Assembly: GCA_964019165.1 (NCBI GenBank)
Contig: OZ025281.1
Span: 695,001-759,000 of the forward strand
Reading direction: 5' to 3'
Length of the DNA stretch: 64,000 nt
Source of the DNA: Mastigias papua
Lineage: Eukaryota; Cnidaria; Scyphozoa; Rhizostomeae; Mastigiidae
Part shown: positions 1 through 14,170 of the stretch, one piece after another
Layout of the letters: each line of letters opens with the position of its first letter
Numbering within the stretch: the stretch's first letter is position 1
Translations under genes and position numbers: made by a program
The notes under the pieces: model-generated
Seen by the model: only the letters and a program-made list of their open reading frames with translations
What the model was told of the DNA's origin: nothing
Databases searched by the model: none

Positions 1-3000
1 AGTCGACACAAAAATATGAGGAGCTAAACGCTCCCTTGGAAGATCAGCCTTACTTTTGTTTAGCTGTCTTATCTATTTTTAAGATTTTAAAATTTTCCAA
101 ATATACCTGTACATTTTGCAACTTAGCTGAAGGGATCGTTTTGAACGTCTATTCCGACACAATTGAAAAAAAGACTTACTGGCCTCTAGGTGATATACAT
201 ATACAAAGTCTCCTGAGAGATTCTACCATGGGACTGACACCATCCGTAAAGGTATTCAAAGGGACATAATTGGTTGGGATGCATTCAAGTCTGTGAGCTG
301 AGTTAGATACTGTATATAATTAGTGTCAACTGGTGTCTCCTTGCTGTTACAACGAACATGTAAATACTCTTTTAGCCGTGCAGTGAATTCCCCCTTTTCC
401 TACAATTCATCAGGTGTCAAAGTTAAGTAGTGTAAAACCATGCTAATATGCCATTTACACTGAGTTAGGAGCTATGTGAAGATTTGGTTCTCCAGGTGCA
501 AAGTTTGGAAATTTTGAAGGCATGGGTCTAATCAACAAAAAGGGGCACACTATACATCTTTTATAGAGAATCTACCTCGAGACTGTATTTTTCAGATTTA
601 AAAACAAGAGGAATTTTATGGGAAGTTTCAACATTTTGTGCTTTCAAGCGCAACAAAGATTATAAGCAAGTCTACAGAACAAAAATACAATGAAAAGCTT
701 CAAAATTGTCCAAGAAAAAGGGCACATTTACCTTTTTGAGGAAAAAGACTGGGATCTAGACCTCCAGGATCCATTCGTAGTTGCCTGCCTGGTTTTCTTG
801 CAACTTGTTGATTTTCCCTTTTTTATAAGGTTGTTTGAAATATCGCTAAAACTAGACAGGCCATAAAATCGTTAATCTTTTTATTGAATCAGTTTCCTAA
901 AACCGTGAAAAATCAGAAAAAGACAATCATAATAGTAACTTTTAAATTCAAAAATCAGCAAAGTCATAACCTAATAGCCTAGTAAATTGGGGTTTGTAAA
1001 GTTCACCTTTAAAAATTACCAGTGCCGGAGTCATCAGGACCTATTGGAGGTAAATAACCCAAGTTTCTTCAAAATGTGGTGCTATAGACTGATCCAAAAG
1101 TCTCATAAACTTGTAAAGTAAGGGAAGAGTTCTGTGTTCTTGGTCGCCCAGCGCTTAACATGATCTCGTTGCTCTGAAAACATATGTCTCTATCATTTTA
1201 CCTGACCTGGCAACAATCTTTATAGAGTAGCAAAAATGTCTATTCAGTTTTCTCGCCAACACTTCAATGATATTTTATCTGTCTTTTTCTACCAAGACAG
1301 GATGCATGTCTACATTCAAGCAGGGCGTTTCCCATCGAATTATAGGGCGTGGATTGCAAAATATTTTCAGGGGCTCCGCCTCTGACCCCCTACTGCCTCC
1401 CTACTACTGTCATTGTTGCATACTTCCATATAGACTTGCAACTCATCCCCGGTCCCCCACTCAAAAATACGTTCCGGCGTCCCTGCCCCTGTCTTAAATG
1501 CTAATAGTAAATAAACGCGCATTATCTGCACTACTGTCATCTAGTGTATGAACTTGAGCTTGAGGAAGATGTACTCTCTGAAGATGATGTGCAGATTTAA
1601 CTTGTAAATGCAGCAAAAACTGACTTTTGTAGTTTATTCTGATTTCTTGTCTATTCTGTTTCTTATTTCATGTCAAATTCATTTTATTTTTTGTCAAATT
1701 TATTTCTTATTTCTTAATTATTGCTATTTATATTTCTTGTATTCTCCTGATCTTCTGCTTGGTGTCCCTTTCTTCATACATTCTCTTTAAAAGCCTTTTA
1801 CCATCTTCATCTCCAGAACTGTCAAAAAATCCTTTTTCCATCATCGAAACCAGAGCATTACAATGAGACTTTATTTTCAAATTTTCCACATCTACAATCA
1901 GTATGTCATGAGCAGTGATCATTTGCTATCTATTCTTTATTTCATAGAAACTTTATCTAACAATGTTTTTAGCGGTTTAGGCCCGTAGCTATGTGGTTGC
2001 ATGGGGTGACAAATGCCCCATAAATTCATTTGGTAAATTTTAGAAAAATCATCCACCCCATATAGCAGATACTTTATGGCCGCTCCCTAATATCAACAAA
2101 AACAGAAAGTAAAAAAGGCCAAAGCTTACAATAAATAAAAGTATCTTAAATGGAAGGCCCTTTTAAACCAGCATTTGATGAAAGGGCATCCTCCTAGAAT
2201 TATTTGAAAATGAAAATGAAACAAAACAGTGTTCTGATGGAAAAATTAAAAGAGACACAATGAACAAAAATAAAAACCGTCAGATCAATAAAGATTAAAA
2301 TTAAGGTTTAAATTCAAACAAATCTGGGTAATATCGGCTGTAACTTAACAGAAAATGCAAATGTCTGCAGAAATAGAGGAGTGGGTTCAACAAAGACAGA
2401 TTTCCTACAAACGGCACTCTGGCTCCCCGTGTTCCCTCCAATGCTGCCCCCTTAATCCCTGAATCAATGCGGCCCTAACCTGTATAGTTGGCGGCAAACT
2501 GTAATGATATGAACATAGTTAAAAGCCTACGACCTATAGCCTACTCAAGAACGCGACAGTTAAAGATACTTCGTCATTTCAGTGGATGAATGTAGAAAAC
2601 ATAATATACTTCGATAGGACAATTATGACCTATGAAATTACGCACATGTTATACCCGGACAGCTTTCTAGAAAAATACAAACATAGGTCTAGGCTTTCAT
2701 TGTATAATATAAGAAATAGCCAAAATCTCCATATCATTGGTCAGAAGACTGAACATTACAAAAAGAGTTTCCATTACTCAGCTCTTATGGACTGCAATAC
2801 ACGTTCTTTTTATAAGTAAGCCACTTTTTCGTCTGAGCCTCAATTTTCTTAAATTTCCCTGAAATTGAGGCTGAGATATTCTTACGACTTTCTGGATTTT
2901 TATTGGGGGTAAACTGGCTAAAAGAGGCTACTATCATTTTTTATGCAAAAGTTTGATCGTTGTTGACCAAGATTATAAAAGAAAAGCTTCAATCTTTATA

Positions 3001-5389
3001 AAGGAGCTTGCAAACAATGAGGTAATATCGATTTTTGGAACGTAAAAAGGTGAATTTTGAAACTTGAGCCTCGTGATTTTCTAAACATTTTCTTAAGATT
3101 TTAGCCATATGAGCCTCATTTTCTTATAAACTTTTTCTTATGAAAAAAACGTGTAATAAACCTATCAATATACTTGAGTTGCGAACATTAAATACATTTA
3201 AATCTAACTCAAAAACTTAGATTAATGAGCACATCAAAACTATCTGCCAAAAGACTAACAATAAAGTTAAATAAGTTAAACACATAATAAATCTGTCTCT
3301 TAATATCTCTATTTTCAGTTTTAAATATATCATATAGTTTGCTATTGTAATGTGCTGAAAGGTATTTCAGGTATAAACATGAAATGAAATGAAACGAAAT
3401 TAAATGTTTTTCTTTAATTCACCAATGATGATAAGCGATGATCGGTGATGATCGGCGATGATCGCCAATGAATTGAGATTGAGATTTCAAAAAAAAGTAT
3501 GATGTTTGGAGCCCATAGGCGATGGTCTTGCCATGATCGACGATGGTCTTGCGATGCTTACTAAAACCCGATTTTCATTACCATCATTCACCTACAATAA
3601 TGGTCAACGTCATCAGCGATCATTGGCGATGGTATACGATGTAATGAAAACCAGGCTTAGAGTAGCTCACTAAAAAACGTATCGTTTCGTATCCTATTGT
3701 TTCATACAGTGCTTAATTGCCGACTCAGCAAAAAAGCCATAAAGAACTTCCGACAACGAGGAAGTACATAGACGACACAAGATTAGAGACAGGGACGCGT
3801 TTCTGAGCAAGAAGAAAAATGGGTGAGAAAGCAAACCTAAGCCAACAATATCCACCAACATATCAAGGTTAATATCAATTGCAAATTTTCTTATATTATT
3901 AAAAGATATGGTTGTTTCTTTATCAAAAATGGATATTATCACATTGATTATATTGTTATTTAGCGTACCACTTTATTCTATTCGCATAGTTTCCTGCGAC
4001 TTTGTGCATTAGAGAGATATACTGAGCCAGTGAAAGGTTGTCAGTAATGTTTGATTCTTCCTAAACAAACCTTACGTCTGTGAGATGCAAGAGTTAGATG
4101 GCCTAACAAAACCAACAAAGCGAAAGTGCCCATGATAGTGCCGATGCCTTAGTAAACAAAAGAGAATAGAACCAGTCATATGACTTTACCGGTGCTGAAT
4201 CTTTGCTTTTATATCTACAACATTTAGGAAGTTTATGCCCTTTGATATGCCCTTTGATATATGACACTTTGGCCTCTGTCTCGTCAATAGGTTTGACCCA
4301 AACAAACGACGCAATAGATATGCGTTCGCATTGTAGGTCACTTTACTATCGTATTCCCGTACGTCACCCTACTTCAACACCAAAAGCAGAACCTCTCACG
4401 CCAGCACGCCAAGAAGGAGACATTGTCCACGTCGGATATATCCGACGTAAGCTGCATGGAGTGCAGTTGGGTTGTTGGGGTCAACTAGGGTACATTTCCT
4501 TAGCTACACCCCCAACTCAAAAGTCCTTCAATAGCTGTGAAAACGAGGAGGTTTACGTTATAAGCAGTTCTGCTATTGTTTGTTGACATTTAAAAGTGTT
4601 CGTTGGATTAATAATTGAGCTTTTCTAATTGGAATAGATGCATAACATTTTCAAAGAAACGTGAGTCTGCACCTCAACAAAATCGTCAAGATTTTTTATG
4701 GGGGGGGGGGGAGGGTGAGAAAGGGCAAAACAGTGATAATTTGTACAAATAAGAACTAGTGGTCTGATGTCATTAATCAGTCATTAATACAAGTCCAATG
4801 TCCACAGATTATCTCTCTAAACTTCTTCACTATATCATTACCACTGGCATATTTTTATTTCATTGTTTCAGCAGACCATTACCCATTACTCGTACCTTGT
4901 CATATTTGAGCAAGCTAGGCAGGCCACCTGTTTTGACATTGGAAGAACTGTTACACACCTGGTCCCCATCCCTCAATCATGAATGCCTATGATTTATACA
5001 GAAAATATGCAAGCACTCTTGAATCTGATTCATAGGTCTCTGTTACATATTTTTAATGAATTATCTGATTCCAAAACAGATGTTGCAAGAACAAGATGTG
5101 AAAATATGATTTTAATTGAAATTCAGCCCAATTCAAAATATCTGTACAACACATTATTTCTACTTGTCTGGATAACCTCCTTCTGGAGGTTGCCATAGGT
5201 CCTCAAATTAGACCCCTGGGGGGAGGGCTTTTTCAAGAGGGGCCACTTTGAAGATTCACATTAGACATTATTTTGTGTCCACACAGTAGCTAGTGTGGTT
5301 ATGAAATGATTTTGAAAAGTAAAGTTTTTTATTTATTTAGTTTCTAGTTCACAACAGTATATTGAATGATGTACAATGTCATTTTTCAG
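1..5389. other. No confident gene; possible transposon debris
   Basis: No exon here could be matched to a family. The stretch is AT-rich. It has a GATG/ATCG-rich patch at 3430-3640, a G run at 4699-4715 and a C-rich patch at 1370-1495. Two short open stretches look faintly protein-like: 1728-1922 on the minus strand (acidic/basic, ends at a stop) and the end of a + frame at 1543-1600 (ELEEDVLSEDDVQI then stop). Either could be the end of a decayed mobile-element protein. Neither has a recognisable domain, so no gene is called. A weak candidate first exon for the LITAF gene at 5390 lies at 4320-4446 and is listed separately. Confidence 0.5.
4320..4446 (+). other. Weak candidate first coding exon of LITAF gene 1
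   Basis: An ATG at 4320 opens 42 codons plus one base, then meets a good donor (GTAAGC). The resulting intron phase 1 is what the acceptor at 5389/5390 needs, and phase 1 is also the phase of the equivalent intron in LITAF gene 2. Against it, the peptide (with HPTSTPKAEPLTPARQ) has no PPxY motif and is not similar to the Pro/Gly/Tyr-rich first exon of gene 2. A phase match alone has a one-in-three chance. Confidence 0.15.
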
Positions 5390-6045
<656 letters not shown>

Positions 6046-6859
6046 TTGGAATTATTCTCCACATGATTGCAGTGCCTTTTTTCAGTGCAAAACATTCCTA
6101 TTGTATAGCACTTCAATATCATTGATTTTTTCTAATATACCAATTGTATCCAAGATTTATTTTATAAATCACACAAGCTTGTATTCTTGTATTTTCTCGA
6201 TTTACCTTTCATGTTTTGCCCCATTCATGTGTTGTGGAAGTTCTGTTTGCTTGTGGTTTGAAAATACTTCATTCTGCAAAGCAGATGAGAAGCGTCATGC
6301 AAAGTTCCCTTGTAGTTGACCATAACCTAATTCACGCAAACCTAACCTGCTTCAGCCAAAGCCAAAAATGTCAAGAGTGAGCTTTTTGATTCTTGTGAAC
6401 CATAGAAGTTATCCTCCTCACAATTCCAATGAACTTAAGCACCTATGTCAATGCATGTGGCAAAAATATATGAACCAGTTCACAGTGTATTTGCTACAAA
6501 CTGCTATATGTCTTAAAGGAACCAGAGGTGCACCATGGGAGGGGGGCCAGGGGGACAAGTCCACCTAGTTTTCCATGATCAGTTGAGTGATTTGTTCAAA
6601 TTCAAGTAGAATAGATTTGAAGAGGTCAATGTAGGAGATTTCCAGTTGATTATCATTTATGATTGCATAGCTGCCTGTCACCCTTCAGTTCCATATTTTA
6701 TTGTAAACTGAAGTATAACGTGTGGCTCTAACGAGCGTGGTAAATAAAATCCCCTAGTCTTTAGTGGCTGGTACCACCCATGAAAGGAACTACTTTCTAT
6801 GAACAGGCTGACTTGAAGCCCATCACAACTTTTAGTGCTGGCGTAGCCCTCCATTTTGG

Positions 6860-6983
<124 letters not shown>

Positions 6984-7009
6984 CAATAGCCTTTCCACTA
7001 AAAGTTTTT

Positions 7010-7660
7010 AAAAATTTATATAGACTCTCATAATAAAAACAACTGTTTAACGTTTCGCGTATAGCTTCATCAGAAAAATCTTTACCTTTACTTTACAGAG
7101 CGCACATAGTTGGGTATTTCTGTGCTAATATAGTTTTCTTGTTCTCTTGTCTCACACTCTACTCTACCTACATCTCTTCTGGCTTTCGCCATTTTTGTTT
7201 ATTCTGTGTCTTCGGCATGGTGCCTTAGTACAGCTATTTTGCTAGGTGCTACTCAACTTTTTTCCTTTACGATCCATTTTTACTCATTTCCTATATCTGT
7301 ATGGATTTACAGGCAGCATCTCTCCATTCTAACTCTGTCGTTTCCTTTCTTTACTACATCTATTGTGTGCTTTGCACTTGCTCTCTATCCTCAGGGGTAA
7401 AGCTCCTATTACTCTTTCTACTTCTATTCTTCTTTTGTTCTCTTCTTCTTAGTGCCATTTTTACGCCTCCAGTTAGATGGTGTGAAGTTCGCTAATTATT
7501 TTTCTAAGGTATTGTTTCTATTTATGTATTTCCTTTGTACTTATTCAATTTTGGTTATGTATATATGTGTGCTCTGTAAAGTAGAGGTAAAGATTTTTCT
7601 GGTGAAGCTATACATGAAACAAACAGTTGTTTTTATTATGAGAGTCTATATACATATACA
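7010..7660. mobile_element. Inverted-repeat element A inside (TA)n (Penelope-like?)
   Basis: The left arm (about 7017-7104) and right arm (about 7563-7650) are reverse complements over about 85 bp with a few differences and a short indel. They enclose about 460 bp. Both arms are flanked outwards by (TA)n. Read inward on the minus strand, the left arm contains CTGATGA, ten bases, then GAAAC, the order of the conserved strands of a hammerhead ribozyme core. The right arm has the degraded form CTGGTGA. The interior has no intact ORF. On the minus strand it has Lys/Arg-rich, stop-interrupted frames that could be a decayed protein end. Attribution to Penelope-like retroelements rests on the family's known hammerhead motifs and is inference. 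Confidence 0.6.
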
Positions 7661-7865
<205 letters not shown>

Positions 7866-8066
7866 CTCTCAGTAATGTTCTACAAATTATATAGCCTACA
7901 CAATTAAAACGTCTATTAATGATGAAAGTTAATGAGCTACTACAATGAAAGGTGATCATGTAACCATGACGACAAGAAAATATTGTACGAACCAATGCAC
8001 AACAACTACAACGAAATGACGTAAGGGCAAGTTTCCTCAAGAGGGAAGTGTAAACAGACAACAGTT

Positions 8067-10899
8067 ATGGATCCACCTCCACCATACGTGACTGGAACTC
8101 CAGGCCAGCCTTACCCACCAGCTGGTGGCTATCCACCACCTGGAGCCCAACAGCCACCGCCCGGTGCAATGGTTGATAACAAAGGGATGCCTCCTCAAGG
8201 ACAACGTAAGTAGGTTTGTGGTTATTCTGCCAAAAGGCGTCCGCCATTTTGGTTTGTGCGAAGCGGCTCCTATTTGTGAATTAAATGACAATGATTATTT
8301 TTTTCAGCTGTATCAGCTTGTGGTTTTGTATTCAATGCTTATATGCAAACTTATGTAAGCAGTGTGTAGTTTAACCATAACTTTGCCCGCTAAGCAACAG
8401 ATTGTAACATATAGTTGGCCACGGTGAGGAGTATGACACTTTTCCATGAGATCTCGCGAGTGCAAACAGGTAGCTGTCAGGCGAGCACGCGTGTATCTAC
8501 TGTGTAAGCAACAATCTGCGCATGCATGCGTGCATATATGGCATCGATGGGCGTGCACACATACTTCTCCGCGTGGAGATTATTCATACGTAAAATCTCG
8601 TCCGTGGTCTGCCATATTCCTCAAAATGGAATTGATGCGACATAGTATGTGGAAGTCTGTATTGAATCGGAAACATTTGTATACCACAGATCTACGCCAA
8701 TGCTTCAAAACGTTTACATATGTAAAATATTATTGCTGCATTATGTTATTCCATACATATTTTCTTCAGCCTTGCTGAAACTGCGGGCTATGTACAACAA
8801 TCTCGCAATTTCCCTATGATCCTATTTCACATATCTGTGGCGTAACCCTCCTCGATTCCATTTTTCTTTGTTTAACGCCCATTTTACATGCTAGCATGCA
8901 TCGGGAGTTTCTTAGAACTTGACTTTTAGCCTTATCTATTTGTGACAAAATCTGTAAAAACTCCTCATTCTCTCGAATCACCCTCTATATCTTTTTCTCA
9001 TGTTTTCATAAGGTGCATTACAAGTGATAGTCACACCGGAGTGGACATTGATTTTTACAAGTGATAATCACACCGGAGCGGACATTGATTTCAGCAGTGA
9101 ACAAAGTATAGGAACTTTGGAACATAGCCCCAAGAAATTGTTTTCGCTAGCAATTTTTGCTGATGGTTTCACAGAAGTATTGAATTGCTCAAACAAATAA
9201 CCAATTAAACGCTAAAGACCTTATGTGCTGTAACTCCCTCCCTGAGTATATTTAAACAAAGTATTTAGGTTTTAAACGGAACTTTCTAGTCTTTTTTGGA
9301 TATATACATGTATTAAGGTTATTAGGTTTAATAGCTTTTCAAATTTGTAACTTTACATTTAATTATTTTATTTTTGTAACAGAGGGCCCCTTGAAAATCA
9401 GCACTGCTGAAGGGCTACCCTCCTTAAATATTTGAAATAATAATAATAATAATAAAAATATTTGAAATAATAACTCTCTTGACTTGAAATTATGTACCCT
9501 AATGACATACTCTTTTAATCTATAAATAAATAGGGCAGTGAATAAATAACAGATAAACACATACAAACAGAAATCATAATGTCTACTTCCTTAAACATTT
9601 TCGAGAAGTTTTTGAGGCAAGTGCCTAGGTTCCCGAAAGGAAAAGGTGTCTTCCACTGCTGCTTTTGCCTCCATGTGAATGAAGCCAAGGTCCATTTCAT
9701 GTACAGCTCAAACCAGAAATTGATTTAGTCACTTTTATTGTCACAACAAGGTGGCACAAATTGGTCACTTTACTGACATATGTCTGTATACCAATGTTGA
9801 AAAAACTCTCCCTCCAGCCAGGGTAGGGGTGTGCCAAAGTACAGGTGTGATGGGAGTGTCATACCCCCTACTTTTGCAAAAATTTTTAGTAGTTTTTTTG
9901 GCTTGTCAGCAAAAGCTGGCATGGCTTATTGGTACTTATTGTACCTTGCTGGTAATTATGGTGCATTATTCGAGCCTGTCAGTAAATACCCCGTGCTCAA
10001 CACCCCACTGAAAAGTCCTCTGGCATGCCACTGATGCCAATGCCCCTAGGAAAAGCATAATCCTTGCTGAATATCTCCAGTGAAGGCTATGTGGAATGCA
10101 CCGTGGGTAAGGTGGCAAAATTGAACAATTTTGTAAGAACTGGTGCTAATTATGAGAAGCTTCAAACAGTTATATCATTACACAAGACTAACAGGAAGTC
10201 TTATCATCTGGTAAAAAAGATTTATCTTTGTGTAATTTTTACAGAACCAGGGTACCCCCCAACTCAGTATGGCATGGGTACAACTACAACTGTTGTGATG
10301 CAACAGCCAGCTGTTGTGCAAGTGGTAACAACAAACAGCCCATACCCAATCAACACAACTTGCCCAAATTGCCGTGCTAATGTAGTCACTACAGTGACAT
10401 ATTCTGATGGCTTGCTTGTATGGCTTGTTGCTGGAGGATTGTGCCTTGTTGGGTATGACCATTTATGTTCATTAATTAGTCCTCACAAGAGACCTATTTA
10501 TATTTCCTATGCTGAATTTACTTATGATAGAGCCCTAGAAAAGAGAAGTTTATCAATTGATCAACTGGCATGATTGCATAGCTTTACTGCTGAAAGTTTT
10601 TAGGCACAAGATCTTGTCACAATAATACATATACACACATTTATTCCCCTGGTTTAGTTGGCTAGGCAATTTCTATTACTGATAAACATATCACAAGATG
10701 TGTACCATTTATTGTACAATATCTGCCTTTTGCTTTGCATGCATTACTTCTTATATATACACTTGTAATTTTTTCAACTAACCCTTTCAGTCTCTGGCTT
10801 GGGTGCTGCTTGATTCCATTCTGTATCAATGACCTGAAGGATGTCACTCATGCATGTCCCAATTGTTCAGCTGTCATTGGTCACTTCAAGAGAATGTAA
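8067..10899 (+). CDS. LITAF-domain protein, gene 2 (complete, 151 aa)
   Basis: Exons 8067-8205, 10245-10452 and 10791-10899 join in phases 1 and 2 into 151 aa. Exon 1 encodes a Pro/Gly/Tyr-rich cytosolic tail with PPPPY near the start, a PPxY-type site for WW-domain ubiquitin ligases such as NEDD4/ITCH, and further [15 protein letters not shown] repeats. Exons 2 and 3 encode the LITAF domain: CPNC at residues 86-89, a hydrophobic in-plane segment around [19 protein letters not shown] at 126-127, and HACPNC at 136-141, ending FKRM. Known family role: late endosomal/lysosomal membrane adaptor binding NEDD4-type ligases and ESCRT-associated proteins. An ATTAAA lies about 23 bp after the stop and may be the poly(A) signal. 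It forms a tandem pair with LITAF gene 1. The ATG is the first in the frame, and the length is typical for the family. Confidence 0.95.
9020..9093. repeat. Two tandem 37-bp units in LITAF gene 2 intron 1
   Basis: Units starting ACAAGTGATA recur at 9020 and 9057 with about three differences and share the core CACACCGGAG. It is a small local duplication with no coding content. Confidence 0.85.
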
Positions 10900-12647
10900 T
10901 GCTGTCTCAAGGCTTCAGAACATTAAAACTGATATTTAATTTTCATATCACCAGTTCTACTATTACAATACAACCTTCATATTCAGTAGTGTTATGTTAT
11001 GATTCTATTTAATACGCATCTTCTTTACTTATTAGCAGGCAATAATTTCTAGTTGTGATGTTACCCATTTAGGCCCTAGAAGCATTGATCAATGTTACTG
11101 TTTGTGGAGTGGAAGTTTTTCATGGACTAGAAATTTTCAGCCAGTTGTTAAACACACAATGATTCAGGCATTCAATCTAGTTTTTGCAGACCCTACCATA
11201 TGCATCACAAATGTCTACATTTTGTTCTCTAACAGTTACTACATTTTCAGTAATTACAGTAATTTTTCTAATTTTCACCCATTGTGTATGCATATAGGCA
11301 TATTCCTTGATTGTAGATGTCAAACATAATGTTTCTAGTATATATTCAACTTGCATTTGCTATCAAATTCTATTTCATTTATTAAATATCTTAGTCTTTA
11401 TACAGTTCTGTATTTGCTGTTCAGCACTTGATCCCAATCTTACTCTTGCTTAAGGTGGGACTTTTGCATATCAGCTATTTCAGTCCTAAGTTGTGTACAC
11501 TTAAAGCCTGCATCACTCTTATTGGTCTGCAAATCAACAAGAACCTCAAGTGGAAATTTCTTTGAAATTCAAAGCTATAATCATATAGTTTAGAGTGTCT
11601 AAAACTCCTCAGCAGCAAACATGTTCCAAAGAATATCTTGCATAATCATTTTTTACCTACATTACATGTTGCCAATGAAGCTGGTACAAAATTTAGCACC
11701 AACTAATGGGACCAAAGTTGCAAAAATACTATTGAATGCAAGGCACCATTTACCCCCATGCTGACTCCTAGACTGAACAGGCCTTTAGTTAGCTGTATCA
11801 TTTCAAAAAGTTACTTCAGACAACTGAAAAAATGTTACAACAATATGAGGGTGTGATAGATTCATGGTTTGACAATGTAAGATACCCTAGAAGATTGTTG
11901 CTAAACTGAACTAAAACTGAGAGAAATATATGCGCGCTTAGAATAAAACATCTATAATTCGTAAATTGGAAAGGAACACTCTTGGTAGAATGGTTGTGTA
12001 CCAATTGAAACAGAATACTTACAGTTAAGTAACTTTGACAAAAATTTAGCAAACAGAAAACTTCCATATACGCAAAAGTTGCCATCTTCTTCCCCCTTTG
12101 ATGAAATTGCACTGTTGCTATTGATGCAGAAAGGTACAAAATCGGTACAGGTCAGTGTCACAATTGGCCTAAAGCAGAGTATGTGGGCCTAATGTTGCGT
12201 AGGATTAGGCCTTGAGCCTCTGCGCGCACGTGGAAAGCAGTGGCTGCACAAAGCGAGGCTGCGTTGGGTTTGGAAACTGTAAATCCCATTTTCAACCGTT
12301 GGCACATGTCGAATACAGTCAAATGGTCAAACCCTACTACAACGCCATGTATTATCTCTGCAGAAGTCTGTTCGTAAAGTGGTAAAAGAGTTCCTCCTTA
12401 AGAAAATCCAATATGTTTGACACTTTTTAATATTCTAATATGTGTATTCAATTTCATCAATCTTTGCCTCGTTTGATATGAAAACTGAAGCAATTCTAAA
12501 ACTAGAACATTGAAATTTTGCTGAAAAAACATGGCACTGGAAACTTAGAATGTAACAAATGCATGTAAAACATTAGGATACACAATTACAACACGTTATG
12601 TGTTCCCCTCAAGATCAAATCATGATCGTGATAACGAAAAATATTCC

Positions 12648-12725
12648 TCAGCCTATCTGAGGAACGTCTGATGATGAAAAACAATCAGAGAGTGACTCCG
12701 AAACGGTTCGACTGGCTACGTACAT
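12648..12725 (+). other. Hammerhead-like motif patch without (TA)n
   Basis: A perfect 6-bp stem hairpin (CCTCAG, five-base loop, CTGAGG) is followed closely by TCTGATGATG. About 24 bases later comes CCGAAACGGTTCG. The order CTGATGA ... CGAAAC is that of the conserved hammerhead strands, but the region between does not form an obvious strong stem II. It could be a relic of a Penelope-like element end. Confidence 0.3.
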
Positions 12726-13129
12726 AGTCTCCAGGGGTACCAAGCCTAAGAATTGGTGTTCCGCAATGCGACAAAACATCAATGTGGTGGCTTTTCCTGT
12801 TATTTTCTTGTATTCGTTCCAAAAAAGTGATGATGGGTGGCGGATAACGGGAGAATGACGGTATATCAAGGTTTGCCTAAGAAAATATATTTGTTCAAAC
12901 CAAGTTAGTGGCAGAAAATGCGGTTGGTGTTACAAGTAATAACTGTTGATAAACGGAGGCCTAAGAATAACTTTCCAAGGTCACACCCATTTTTAGCAAG
13001 AAAAATGGCTTTTTATTGTATTTTACTTCCACGTATGGCTTCTTCGTACAATAAAACCTCCTAAATATAGTAGCACGTACACCATTATTTTTCACTTTCG
13101 AGACCACTATCTCTGCCGTCCTCCTCCCC

Positions 13130-14170
13130 CCACGTATCCCTTCTTTGTCTTCAGATGCCTTTGCTATCTACCATTCTTTCTGTCTATCGCTCATTTAATC
13201 TGACAGTTTGTCTGTCATTCTGTTCGTCCTACACTCCGTCTGTCCTTCTGTCTGTCTGCATGTCTCTCCACGTTAATAGTACTAGATCATAAATGAATTC
13301 ACATCGTTGCGTCAGATCGCTGTTTCTATTTTTGAAAATAACAAAACAAGTATTTATAGTTGGCTGAAAGAACTAGATAAAAACTAAATATAAGGCCTGG
13401 ATGGAACGGTGGGACTGTGCCAGTAGAGGTATCCAGAAAGCATTAAGCAGAGACTTTGCAAAAAATTTCTTTCTACAGCCGAGAAATCTCATCGACTACA
13501 GTCTAATCTCTGTGACGCAATTTAACTGTTTACGCTGAAAGTAGTGTGAAGTATTGATGCTCAACGAAAAGGCGTGGCATGCCTGATGAAGTGACTCAGA
13601 AAAAATTGGGAGGGCGAGTTGGCCAAAACTATAAAACACTTAATTCTGTTCATAATTCTGTTCGTTCAATAACCTTAATAATAATAATAATACTTAGCTA
13701 ACAAGTAGCAATGAATGAGCGATACAAATGAAATTTTCCAGAATTTCCCGACCCAGCATTTGAGCAACTGAAACATTCTCTCTTGCTGCTATGGGGTGCT
13801 GAAACTCCCTTAAGCCCTCCCTCATTTGCATGGTACGGATACACTATTATATGAAAGAGGCTCTTGTGAGTATAAACTCGAGCATGCTTCCTCTGGATTA
13901 GCTACAACCTCCCTCGTAATTTCCTAACTGGTTTCTTCTTTGTCTTCAGCTGCCTTGTCATGTATAATTCCTTCCACCTATCGCTCTTTTAATCTGACAG
14001 TTTGTCTATCCTTCTATCCGTCCTATAGTCTGTCTGTCCTTCTGTTGGTCTAACTGCACTACATCTCCGTCTATCTGCATGTCTCCGTACATTACTCATA
14101 TGAGATTATAAATGAACTCACATCGTTGCGGATACTGTTTCTTACGGAGTTTTAAGATTTCCTCGCAGCA
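13130..14170. repeat. Diverged direct duplication, about 215-240 bp, about 0.8 kb apart
   Basis: Blocks at about 13130-13345 and 13930-14170 share, in the same order, TTCTTTGTCTTCAG, a CTATCGCTC-TTTAATCTGACAG stretch, a run of CTGT-type pyrimidine repeats, GCATGTCTC and ATAAATGAA-TCACATCGTTGCG. They differ by point changes and indels. A local duplication or two copies of one dispersed repeat would both fit. Confidence 0.8.

Noticed and set aside
3430..3640. GATGATCGGCGATGATCGCC repeats considered as a CRISPR-like or operator array
   Set aside because: Units are irregular with no constant spacers, and the context is a eukaryotic genome. Probably degenerate repeat or foldback debris.
11816..12161. 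Two overlapping minus-strand open frames of 107 and 69 aa
   Set aside because: Phe/Ser-rich translations typical of non-coding AT-rich sequence, with no domain and no splice consistency.
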